Assembly: GCA_021732995.1 (NCBI GenBank) | Contig: JAKFWA010000076.1 | Span: 1-32,032, forward strand | Reading direction: 5' to 3' | DNA: 32,032 nt | From: Planctomycetaceae bacterium | Lineage (GTDB): Bacteria; Planctomycetota; Planctomycetia; Planctomycetales; Planctomycetaceae | Shown: positions 14,101 through 21,969 of the stretch, piece after piece | Layout of the letters: each line of letters starts with the position of its first letter | How positions within the stretch are numbered: position 1 is the first letter of the stretch | Made by a program: the position numbers and the translations under genes | Notes under the pieces: generated by a model | The model's database searches: none | Told to the model about the DNA's origin: nothing | Seen by the model: the letters and a program-made list of their open reading frames with translations, nothing else

Positions 14101-16831
14101 CGGCTGGGGGCCGCGCATCTACGACTTGGAGAAAGGTGAGAAGATCGATGCGACTCCGAACGGCGATTCCTGCATGGCGGTCACCTCCGACGGGCGGATG
14201 TTGTTGATCGGCGACATTACTGGCGTGCTCCGTGTGACCGACACAGACAAAGGCAACCAGATCGTTCAGATGAAGGACCCACGAGCCAACGTCGCCCGTG
14301 ACGCCGGCGCTCGCGACGCCGCGATCACGCCGGATGGCCGCTTCGCCATCACGACGACTCGCGAACATCACATGTATCTGTGGGATCTCCACGGAGGCAA
14401 GCTGCTGTCCTCCGCAGAGGGAGACACCATTGGCACGATTACTTTGTCACCTGATGGCCGTTTTGCTTTGACCATCGGACAAGGGGGCATCAGCGTCTGG
14501 CGCCTGCCCGAGAACGCGCTCGAACCCATCGCCGCGGCGGCGGCGGCGCCAAACATCAACGATGAAGCTCGGTTGCAAGGGAAGTGGATCGCCGTTTCCG
14601 GCCACGTGCGTAAGCAACCGCTAACGGCCGAGCAACTCGCGCAGATGTCGATCAGCTTTGACGGCGAACGCGTCGAACTGGTTGGACCGGGGCAAACAAC
14701 GTCTCAAGCCGCTACGTTTTCGATTCACTCGAACCGCAATCCCAAGCAGATTGACTTTGTGTCAGCCGACAAGGAGGAAACGACGCCCGGCATCTACCAG
14801 TTTGACGGGGCTAATCGGCTCAAGCTGGCGGTGATCGATCATGACTACTCGCGGCCGCTCAACTTCGATCCCGATCATCGGCCTGACCACATGACGCTGG
14901 TGCTTGAGCGCGTGCTGCCCGGTGTCGCGGCGCTCAACGAGGATGAACGCAAAACGCTGAAGGCGGCGGAAGAGTTCTTGGCCCTAATGGATCAGGACAA
15001 GTTCGGCGAGCTGTACGATCAGAGTTCCAAGCTGGCGCGGGATCGGTCACGTCGCGACAACATCGCAGAGGTCTATCAGGGAGTCCGCAAGTCGATTGGC
15101 AAACTTGAGAAGCGATCTCTTTTGCAGGTGCGGTTGATGGATCAATTCCTCGGCCTGCCGCCCGGCGGCCGTTATGGCGCCGTGCAGTTCAGATCCAGCT
15201 ACGAGAAGCACAAGGGACTATGGGAGACCGTAATCCTGAACATCGATGAAGACGGGCAATGGCGCGCCAACACATACGCCGCAACGATTCAGCCGTTGCC
15301 TCTGCCTGAGCCCAGCCAGAAGCCGCGATTGGTTGCGCCGCCAGCCGCAGGTCCGGTGCCCACCGGTCGCAATCTGATTGTGGATGGATCGTTTCAGCAG
15401 ACTGCTGAAGGGAACTTGCCGATGGGCTGGTCGGACTGGTTTAACGATGGTCCCAAATCGCGATGGGAGATCGTGGAAGGAGCAGACAGTCCCGGTCGGA
15501 TGCTCAAGATTTTCGCTCGAGGCACTCGCGCGGTGGTGTTCGCCAACAGCATCCCGCTGGATCGTTCGAAGCGCTATGCGCTGAAGGGACTCGTCAAGTT
15601 CGAGGGAAATAAGGAAGCGCGCGCACTCATCAAGTTCAACTATTTCCATCAGGGGAAATGGTTGGGCGTGCATGATCTTGTCGGCGTGACTGGCGCGCAG
15701 GATGGCTGGCATGTATTGGAGAAAACCGATGCTGCGGATGCCTATCCCGAAGCCACCATGCTGGTGCCGACATGTCACGTCGAAGGTGAAGGCGTTGGCT
15801 GGTTCGATGACCTCGAACTCGTCGCTTTTGACCGTGACAAACTGCCTGTGGATTTCGAACTGAAGCACGGCAAGAACAACAAGCAGGTCGTGGTCATGAA
15901 TTTCGACAGGTGGGTGGGAGAGTGGGATACGACCTTCGATGTGAAGCAAACGGCACAGACCGCCGAACGCGCGACAACCGGGACAATCACAACTCGCAAA
16001 GTTCTGGGGGACAACTATCTGCTGACCCACTCATCCAGCGCCTCGAGCCCGACGCAGTTCCTGTGGTTCACCAACTACGATTCGCAAGTCGCGGCCTATC
16101 GGTTGTGGATTTTCGGCAGCGACGGCGAGGCCTTTGAACGTCGCGGCCAGTGGGATGCCGCCAGCCAGATGCTGACTCTGGATCTCTTGCCCCCGTCTCC
16201 CGGCGTGACGGGCAAGAGTACCGACAGGTTCGTTGGCGACGACCAGATTGAATCGACGTTGTTCGTCAAATCCGGTGACGGGAAGGTCACTCGCGATTCG
16301 CGCTGGACGGCTCGCAGAAAGACGCCGCAGCCGGAGATCCTCCAGGAAATCCTCGTTGCCGCCGGGCCTGCCTCCGCGCCGGAAGAACTGAAGCTGCTCA
16401 ATAAGATGGTCGGCGATTGGACTATCCGCGAGACCATCAAACCCTCGGTCTGGATTCCCAACGGTGAAGAGCGGCAAACCTTCGAGAAGGTCCACTGGGT
16501 GCTCGGCGGCCGCTATCTGCTGGGACGCAGCTTTAACGATAGCTACCAGCTTAAAACCATCTGGCTGGCGACTTACGAGCCCGCAGAGAAGTCGAGCCGC
16601 TTCTGGTTCTTTATGGCAGACGGCGCCAGCGGCCAGTGGCGAGTCACCTGGGATGAAGCGTCGCGCGGTTTTCACTGGCGGTCGATCGACATGCCGCCGG
16701 GCTGGATTGGCACCGGCTCCAATCGCTGGGTGAACGATGACACGTTCGACAATCAGGCGTTGATCAAAGACGAAGCCGGCCGCGTGATGTTTGAAAGCTC
16801 GCAGGACAAGCGACGCACGAAAACGAATTAG
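11129..16831 (+). CDS. Mosaic transmembrane Ser/Thr kinase with N-terminal zinc motif, WD40 propeller and DUF1579-like tail
   Basis: A 1900-residue protein. Residues 33-40 form an H-x3-C-x2-C motif like the zinc site of anti-sigma factors (zf-HC2). The Hanks kinase domain is about 122-405, with K153 in 'VAIK', H245-R246-D247, D265-F-G and 'GTPDYMAPEQ', all catalytic positions intact. One membrane helix follows (about 425-447), so the rest should lie outside the cytoplasm. That part holds a carbohydrate-binding-like beta domain (526-661), an unassigned domain (688-819), a WD40 propeller with seven countable blades (835-1129), a TIGR03067-like domain ('DEARLQGKW', 1145-1264), a DUF4019-like domain (1271-1388), a second carbohydrate-binding-like domain (1414-1568) and two DUF1579-like domains (1591-1731, 1754-1894; 'WVGEWDTTFD', 'MVGDWTIRE'). 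Role inferred: a receptor kinase sensing envelope or extracellular signals. The next gene starts 171 nt later on the same strand. Confidence 0.9.
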   Translation: MTAGASNHPPKDLLIAFGQGKLAETELSQVEDHLGVCPQCCETLLDLKDDTFVGLVRLAKTDHIQSEVIDESPTSLSATAADRDEPVVANAADDAARSATMLVPSGQPLGPDDLPAELAEHPRYRIVELIGCGGMGNVYRAEHRLMNRTVAIKVINSQLVRQSQAVERFRREVQAAAKLSHPNIVAAFDAEQAGDVHFLVMEFVEGTDLASIVKQHGPMSVAEACECVGQAAAGLQHAYEKGMVHRDIKPHNLMRAAWGQVRILDFGLAGFAAEAGGWVDERDAATVPDGHAGSGSAVQSAAHLTTMGSVMGTPDYMAPEQAVDAHSADVRADIYSLGCTLHFLLTGKPPFDEGNVIEKLKAHAQEPPPSLTTLRRDVPPELARVVARMLAKDPAARFQTPAEVVAALAPFAQVARQKISRIGKMVAAALLGITTLLAGVIVVVTNRGRLEIHSPFDNVKVSVKQDGQQVELVDLKSGSQVRWLPSGDYELELIGRDTEVQLDKYSLRMTRLGQAIVTATWKPEVLSVVKGFNASDKPIAGDVVADDGGWKITTQAARSVPLFEVANPNFDTGPFYYRAKLKTENVTGGAYLEMWARFPGMGEFYSKGLNKVVSGTNGWAEYEIPFSLQKGQQPDLVKLNVTIEGAGTVWIKDIELRGKVLGQSAPTTTSNQLAAGLRSLGGAFSDLAQVTTYLNDPRNNRGGSVPVALLAHEGRVAFRFGKWFVVFDGIPCDPQTGILGFSNFNVPQPGTSGEGTVDFGAGNKLPGVLIKYKFFDDQNEVSINNHRFKLRGKATRLEFSDKAYDAANSVQTILVARDGSTRLPAAPASPDVLTEVGRFAGHEGGAGHAIVSPGGRYGISCGSDKTIRVWDLATQEEKRVLKGHEGMVFGLAISTDGKLLASCDNAKSIRLWNLETGEQVTELLGHTGPVTDLAFMPDRTHLLSAGFDETLRLWNVADRKLVKTINIGTYVEKMLPLPDGRRVVLSGAHTRGWGPRIYDLEKGEKIDATPNGDSCMAVTSDGRMLLIGDITGVLRVTDTDKGNQIVQMKDPRANVARDAGARDAAITPDGRFAITTTREHHMYLWDLHGGKLLSSAEGDTIGTITLSPDGRFALTIGQGGISVWRLPENALEPIAAAAAAPNINDEARLQGKWIAVSGHVRKQPLTAEQLAQMSISFDGERVELVGPGQTTSQAATFSIHSNRNPKQIDFVSADKEETTPGIYQFDGANRLKLAVIDHDYSRPLNFDPDHRPDHMTLVLERVLPGVAALNEDERKTLKAAEEFLALMDQDKFGELYDQSSKLARDRSRRDNIAEVYQGVRKSIGKLEKRSLLQVRLMDQFLGLPPGGRYGAVQFRSSYEKHKGLWETVILNIDEDGQWRANTYAATIQPLPLPEPSQKPRLVAPPAAGPVPTGRNLIVDGSFQQTAEGNLPMGWSDWFNDGPKSRWEIVEGADSPGRMLKIFARGTRAVVFANSIPLDRSKRYALKGLVKFEGNKEARALIKFNYFHQGKWLGVHDLVGVTGAQDGWHVLEKTDAADAYPEATMLVPTCHVEGEGVGWFDDLELVAFDRDKLPVDFELKHGKNNKQVVVMNFDRWVGEWDTTFDVKQTAQTAERATTGTITTRKVLGDNYLLTHSSSASSPTQFLWFTNYDSQVAAYRLWIFGSDGEAFERRGQWDAASQMLTLDLLPPSPGVTGKSTDRFVGDDQIESTLFVKSGDGKVTRDSRWTARRKTPQPEILQEILVAAGPASAPEELKLLNKMVGDWTIRETIKPSVWIPNGEERQTFEKVHWVLGGRYLLGRSFNDSYQLKTIWLATYEPAEKSSRFWFFMADGASGQWRVTWDEASRGFHWRSIDMPPGWIGTGSNRWVNDDTFDNQALIKDEAGRVMFESSQDKRRTKTN

Positions 16832-17002
16832 TAGTGCCCGTGCTTGCTCGCACCCGCAGCGCGCGGAATCTTTGGGTGGGATTCACGCATCCTTCACACG
16901 GCACCGCAATTCTGCCCGTTGGTCGCGAATGTTGAAGTCATGGCGGCGTGAACCGGAGTGTTCACCGTTCCGTGGCTCTTGAGTTTTCCACGCGGGCGCA
17001 AC

Positions 17003-18283
17003 ATGCAGATTCAGGTTGTCGTCGTTGAAGGGCCCGATCAGGGGCGTCAGTTCTCTCTCAGTCCAGGGCAGGAACTCACCATCGGTCGAGGTTTGCAGTC
17101 GCAGACTCAACTGAACGATCCCAGTGTGTCGCGGCTGCATTGCACGATCACGTTTCAGGGTGGTCGCGCCACGCTGAAAGACTGCGGCAGCGGCTCGGGG
17201 ACGATGGTCAACGATGCGGCCATTACCGAGGCGGTCGTAGGGCCTGGCGATCGGATCACGGTCGGCGATACGCATCTCGCGATTACGATTGTCAGTTCGG
17301 CGAATGATCAGACGATTGCCCCCAAGCGTGCTGCCGCGGCAACAGCGACTGCCGCTGGGCCGGCCGCAGCCACTCCCGCAGTTCCGGGAGGCAACAGGAA
17401 TCTGTCGTCGCTGGTCGGCACGGTGCTGCATAAGTACCAGATCGATACGACTCATATTCGCGGCAACACCGGCACGATCTTCCGCGCGCGGCATGTTGAG
17501 TCCGACCAAGTCGTTGCCGTGAAGGTGCTCTGGCCAGACCTCATGGCGAACGATGATCAGATGAAACGCTTCGTTCGCGCCATGAAGACGATGCGCACGG
17601 TCAATCATCCGCACATTGTCAGAATCCTGACTGCGGGTATTACGGAACTCGGCGCGACCGGCGAGAACTTCTGCTGGTTCGCGATGGAGTTCGTCGACGG
17701 CTTTAGTCTCAAGCAACTGGTGAAACGCGTCGGCACGGCGGGAATGCTGGACTGGGAGCACGCCTTCCGCATCGCGGTACAGATGGCGCGGGCTTTGGAA
17801 GTGGCTTACGAACGCGGCATCGTGCATCGCAATCTGACGCCGGAAAACATCATCGTGCCGCGCAGCCATCCGCACGCCAAGCTGGCGGATTTGATGCTGG
17901 CGAAAGCGCTTGAAGGCGCGGCGCGCGACCAGATCACCCGGCAGGGTGAACTGCTGGGCGACATCGTCTACATGTCACCCGAACGCACGCGAGGCGAGTC
18001 CATCGACCATCGCTCCGACATGTATAGCCTCGGGGCAACCTTGTATTTCGCATTGACCGGGCAGCCGCCATTTGAAGCGTTAGCGCTGCCGTCTTTGATC
18101 AGTCAGATTCAGGACGACGAGCCGCTACCACCGAAGACGTTTCAACTGTCGATCAACGATGCATTTCAGGATGTCGTGCTGACGCTGTTGGCGAAGTCTC
18201 CTGACGACCGCTTCGAGAACCCGACGCGGCTGCTTTCGGAACTGAGTCGTGTCGGCAAGTTCGCGGGCATTGAAGTTCCTTGA
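17003..18283 (+). CDS. FHA-domain protein with degenerate kinase domain (predicted pseudokinase)
   Basis: A 426-residue cytoplasmic protein with no signal peptide or membrane helix. The FHA domain (about 1-95) keeps 'IGRG' and 'SVSRLHC', the phosphothreonine-binding core; the usual N-G-T reads S-G-T. An Ala/Pro-rich linker (about 105-130) leads to a kinase-like fold (about 135-415). VAVK lysine K174 is kept, but the alpha-C Glu is Ala ('RFVRAMKTM'), the catalytic HRD is H275-R276-N277, the following Lys is T279, and DFG reads D296-L297-M298. 'MSPE' and 'DMYSLGATLY' remain, so the fold should be intact. In the family, loss of the HRD aspartate normally abolishes phosphotransfer. Inferred role: phospho-dependent scaffold or allosteric partner, perhaps of the kinase encoded 22 nt downstream. 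Start: ATG 17003 directly precedes the FHA strand; the frame extends up to GTG-type starts near 16958, and the ribosome site is weak, so the start is less sure. Confidence 0.87.
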   Translation: MQIQVVVVEGPDQGRQFSLSPGQELTIGRGLQSQTQLNDPSVSRLHCTITFQGGRATLKDCGSGSGTMVNDAAITEAVVGPGDRITVGDTHLAITIVSSANDQTIAPKRAAAATATAAGPAAATPAVPGGNRNLSSLVGTVLHKYQIDTTHIRGNTGTIFRARHVESDQVVAVKVLWPDLMANDDQMKRFVRAMKTMRTVNHPHIVRILTAGITELGATGENFCWFAMEFVDGFSLKQLVKRVGTAGMLDWEHAFRIAVQMARALEVAYERGIVHRNLTPENIIVPRSHPHAKLADLMLAKALEGAARDQITRQGELLGDIVYMSPERTRGESIDHRSDMYSLGATLYFALTGQPPFEALALPSLISQIQDDEPLPPKTFQLSINDAFQDVVLTLLAKSPDDRFENPTRLLSELSRVGKFAGIEVP

Positions 18284-18305
18284 CGGAACCAGAGGGCATT
18301 GCTGC

Positions 18306-20087
18306 ATGGAATCGTCTCAAGGATTCGAACCGTCCGGGCTGCACGAAGACTCCACAGTTCCGCCGCGCCGCGAAGGAGGCTCGTCCGACTCGCTGGCGAT
18401 CAAACCCGGCCCCAAGTCAAAGGCTAAAGCCGCGCCAGTAACTACGCAGGCAAATCGCTTCGGCGACTACGAACTGCTGAGTGAAGTCGCTCGCGGTGGC
18501 ATGGGGATTGTCTATCGAGCCCGCCAATTGGGGCTCGATCGTATCGTCGCGTTGAAGATGATCCTCGATGCGCAACTGGCGACCGAGGAAGACGTACGCC
18601 GCTTCTACTCAGAAGCCCAAGCGGCAGCCTCGCTCAATCATCCGCACATCGTGCAGGTCTACGATGTCGGGTGCGTCGATCGCATGCACTATTTCTCGAT
18701 GGAGTTCATCGAAGGCGAAAGCCTGTCAGCACTGGTGTCGCGCGGGCCACTCGATCCGCAGCGAGCTGCTGTGATCATGGCGACCGCGTGTGAGGCTGTC
18801 GGCGTGGCTCACGAGCAGGGGCTGGTGCATCGCGATCTGAAGCCGGCGAACATTATTCTGGACGCGCGCGGCGAGCCGCATGTGACGGACTTCGGACTGG
18901 CTCGCAGGCAGGATCGAGCCGACCCCAGCGAAGCCGGTGAGTTGCTGGGCACGGCCAGCTACATGCCTCCCGAGCAGGCCGCTGGAGATCTCGAACGGCT
19001 CGGTCCGCATTCGGACGTCTATGCTCTCGGCGCCACATTGTATTGTCTGCTGGTGGGCCGTCCGCCGTTTCAGGCCGCAACGCCTGCCGAGACCTTACTG
19101 CAAGCTATTCAACAAGACCCGGTTCCCGCGCGGCAATTGAACGTGCAGGTGCCGGTGGATCTCGAAACGATCTGCTCGAAGTGCCTGGAGAAGCAACCGG
19201 CGAGGCGATACGCGAACAGTTCTGAGCTAGCGGCTGATCTGCGTCGGTTCTTGAACAATGAACCCATCCTCGCGCGGCCCATCAGCAAATGGAATGAGTT
19301 CCGTAAGTGGACTCAGCGCAACCCGACTTTAGCCATGGTGGCTTGCGTGCTGATCGCCTCCATTACGTCGTTATTCTGCGTGAGCCTGATGTACAACTCC
19401 ATCTTGAGAGAGGAGCGAGAGTCGGCACGCAACGAAGAATTGCGGATCCGCGACCTGTTGAAGTTGTCGGAGTCTCTCCTCGCGGAAATTGGGCAGCGCA
19501 AGCTGGAAGCGGCTCAGTCGCAGTCGACACGGGCGCTGCTCATGGGGCGTTTGATCGTCGCAGCCGCAAAATTGCCGCAGATTGAGAAGCGCGAAGTCGA
19601 GTCTGACATCGTCGATCAATTCGATGCGGAGGCCACCTGGTTTGATGCCGACGAATCCTCACAGGTTCAAGAGCGCGTTGCCGAAGTTCGAGAGGGCATC
19701 AGCGAGTGGCGTTCCGGGCGATGTCCTCAGGAACTTGCCGAGGCCGTAAAGCAATTGACACTCGCTTGCCGGGATGATTGGCAGGAACGTCTGAAGAGCC
19801 ATGAAGCGGCGCGCGAACTCATTGAGCGTCAGGCGGCGGCGCGGACGGCGCAAACCATCGAGTTGATTCTGGTGAGTCCGACATCGGTGGAAGCCGAACC
19901 CCACGTTGAGAGGCTGGTCACGACGCATCGCGGTGTGCTGGAAGTTTTGGGGATGGACCACCTGACCGCGCTGCTCGATCCGCTGCTGGAACAACTGAAA
20001 GCGTGGCCGAAGCGCGGCACGATGAGTAACGAACTACGGAGCTCGCTCAAGGAACTGCAACGCCGAGCACTCGACGCGGGCACATGA
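18306..20087 (+). CDS. Transmembrane Hanks-type Ser/Thr protein kinase
   Basis: A 593-residue protein. After a polar 55-residue leader comes a kinase domain (about 56-325) with a Gly loop ('RGGMGIVYRA'), 'VALK', an intact alpha-C Glu ('RFYSEAQ'), H175-R176-D177-L-K, DFG and 'YMPPEQ'. A membrane helix lies at about 341-363. The last 230 residues should be extracytoplasmic, are rich in charged helices, probably coiled-coil, and match no domain I recognise. ATG 18306 has AGAGGG 9 nt upstream and starts 22 nt after the FHA-pseudokinase stop, so the two are probably co-transcribed. Family role: Ser/Thr phosphorylation of cytoplasmic targets. The gene converges with the ABC gene, with only 9 nt between stop codons. 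Confidence 0.9.
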   Translation: MESSQGFEPSGLHEDSTVPPRREGGSSDSLAIKPGPKSKAKAAPVTTQANRFGDYELLSEVARGGMGIVYRARQLGLDRIVALKMILDAQLATEEDVRRFYSEAQAAASLNHPHIVQVYDVGCVDRMHYFSMEFIEGESLSALVSRGPLDPQRAAVIMATACEAVGVAHEQGLVHRDLKPANIILDARGEPHVTDFGLARRQDRADPSEAGELLGTASYMPPEQAAGDLERLGPHSDVYALGATLYCLLVGRPPFQAATPAETLLQAIQQDPVPARQLNVQVPVDLETICSKCLEKQPARRYANSSELAADLRRFLNNEPILARPISKWNEFRKWTQRNPTLAMVACVLIASITSLFCVSLMYNSILREERESARNEELRIRDLLKLSESLLAEIGQRKLEAAQSQSTRALLMGRLIVAAAKLPQIEKREVESDIVDQFDAEATWFDADESSQVQERVAEVREGISEWRSGRCPQELAEAVKQLTLACRDDWQERLKSHEAARELIERQAAARTAQTIELILVSPTSVEAEPHVERLVTTHRGVLEVLGMDHLTALLDPLLEQLKAWPKRGTMSNELRSSLKELQRRALDAGT

Positions 20088-20096
20088 ACTCTGAGC

Positions 20097-21890
20097 CTAG
20101 GCGGCGCGGACGAATTGGTCGTGCATGTGGGCATAGGCGCCGCCCAGTTCCAGCAGCTCTTCGTGACGGCCGCGTTCGATGATGTGGCCATGATCGAGGA
20201 CCAGCACCTGATCGGCATGACGAATTGTGCTGAGGCGGTGCGCGATCACGAAGCTGGTGCGACCGGCGAGCAGGACTTCCAGCGCGGTCTGCAATCGCGA
20301 CTCGGTCTGGCTGTCGAGGCAACTGGTGGCTTCATCCAGAATCAGAATACGCGGATTGGCGAGCAGGGCTCGCGCGAAGCAGATGATCTGCCGCTGACCG
20401 GCAGACAGTTGGGCTCCACGCTCACCCACGTGAGTCTGGAAACCATGCTTCAGATTGGTGATCAGATCCAGGCAACCTAACTGGCAGACTGCCCCCATCA
20501 CTTCGTCATCGGTGGCTTGCGGACGCCCTACGCGAATGTTCTCGGCGATCGTGCCATCAAACAGAAAGTTCTGCTGCACCACGATGCCGAGTTGTCGTTG
20601 CAAAGATGGACTCTGCACCTGAGCAATGTCGTGACCGTCGATAAGCACCCGCCCGGTGGTCACCGGATAGAACTTGGCGATCAGGTTCACGATCGATGTC
20701 TTGCCGCTGCCGGTATGGCCGACGAGTGCAACGGTCTCGCCGGGGTTTGCGACAAAGTTGATCTCATGCAGGACCGGTCGCTCAGGATCGTAGCCGAACG
20801 AAACATTCTCGAATTCGACTCGGCCCGAGATCTTCGGCAGTGGTTCCGCGTCTGCGGCGTCAGTCCATTCCGGCGGCGAATCCAGCAGAGCGAACAGACG
20901 CTCGGCGGCAGCCATTGCGGTCATCGCCTGATTGTACTGGTTGCCCAGAATGCTGACCGGGGCGAAGAACAGGTTCGCCATGAAGAAGAACCCGACCAGA
21001 TCGCCGACGCTCGTGAGATGTTCGGGGCTGAGGGCTCGATATCCGCCCACGACCAGAATCAACGCAATGAAAGCCTGATTGCAGAAATCGAGCAGCGGCA
21101 GGAACAGACCCTGCGTACGCATGACAGCCGAGTTGTAGCGCGAATGGTCGATTGCCAGTTCGCGGAACATGACCGCGTTCTCTTCCTGACGCACGAAGCT
21201 TTGAGTCACGCGAATGCCGACAACGGATTCCGCCAGTGTCGCCGTGATGCGGCTGAAGGATCGGCGCATGGCTCGCAGCGTGTCACTGAGCCGTCGATGA
21301 AACTGCCGGTTGATGCTCCAGATGACGGGGGCTGACAGCAGCACCAGCAGAAAGAGCTGCCAGTCGTACCATAGCATGCACGCCGCCGCGACGAACATCT
21401 GCCCCAACTGCACCAGGCTGATAAACAGAATATCCTGGACGCCGACGCGCACGTCTTCGATATCCGAAGTCATGCGACTGATGATGCGTCCGACTTTCGT
21501 TTTCTGAAACCAGCTCAGCGGTTGCTGCTGCAGATGCTCGAAGACCGCGTTGCGTAGATCGACGACGACCGCCTCGCCCAGTTCCAATGCCCAGCGATAT
21601 CGATAGTGCAACACGACCTGCGCTGAGACCATCAGCACTGCGAAAGCGACCGAGCCCCAGATGACGCCGGGCATATCATGTTGTTCCACCGGTCCGTTGA
21701 TGACGGCCGCGACAATCCATGTGAGCAGCGGTAGCTGAATCGACCTCAGCAGCACCATCGTCAGCAGCCGCGTTCGCTTTTTGGCGTAGGGCTGCGTGAA
21801 CTCCAGTAGACGCCGGATCAAACGAAAGTCCAGCGGTCGTTGATCGACCTCTTCGTCTTTAGCGGTGAAGCGTGTGATGGACCGGGACAT
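20097..21890 (-). CDS. ABC exporter half-transporter, catalytically canonical subunit
   Basis: A 597-residue type IV ABC exporter. A six-helix membrane domain (about 35-330) is fused to an ATPase domain (about 350-590) with Walker A 391-398 ('GHTGSGKT'), a Q-loop ('VVQQNFLF'), signature L495-S-A-G-Q499 in place of LSGGQ, Walker B ending D519-E520 and switch His551 ('AHRLST'). The catalytic Glu and His are kept; only its signature deviates. The start is 79 nt downstream of the partner gene on the same strand, so the two likely form an operon and a heterodimer (see the partner). Substrate unknown; the family exports lipids, peptides or drugs. ATG 21888-21890 has no clear Shine-Dalgarno site. 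Confidence 0.92.
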   Translation of the reverse strand: MSRSITRFTAKDEEVDQRPLDFRLIRRLLEFTQPYAKKRTRLLTMVLLRSIQLPLLTWIVAAVINGPVEQHDMPGVIWGSVAFAVLMVSAQVVLHYRYRWALELGEAVVVDLRNAVFEHLQQQPLSWFQKTKVGRIISRMTSDIEDVRVGVQDILFISLVQLGQMFVAAACMLWYDWQLFLLVLLSAPVIWSINRQFHRRLSDTLRAMRRSFSRITATLAESVVGIRVTQSFVRQEENAVMFRELAIDHSRYNSAVMRTQGLFLPLLDFCNQAFIALILVVGGYRALSPEHLTSVGDLVGFFFMANLFFAPVSILGNQYNQAMTAMAAAERLFALLDSPPEWTDAADAEPLPKISGRVEFENVSFGYDPERPVLHEINFVANPGETVALVGHTGSGKTSIVNLIAKFYPVTTGRVLIDGHDIAQVQSPSLQRQLGIVVQQNFLFDGTIAENIRVGRPQATDDEVMGAVCQLGCLDLITNLKHGFQTHVGERGAQLSAGQRQIICFARALLANPRILILDEATSCLDSQTESRLQTALEVLLAGRTSFVIAHRLSTIRHADQVLVLDHGHIIERGRHEELLELGGAYAHMHDQFVRAA

Positions 21891-21969
21891 GAATCTGAAT
21901 CTGTAAACAACTGAAAGTCGGGAAGCGACGCGAGGAATGAGATGGCCGCGAGGCGTCTCTCAAATAAGG

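Noticed and set aside
17824-17899. Frameshift or sequencing error behind the H-R-N and D-L-M changes
   Set aside because: The frame is continuous and the flanking motifs are intact. The Gly loop, alpha-C Glu and catalytic Lys are altered at separate places, so one error cannot explain it.
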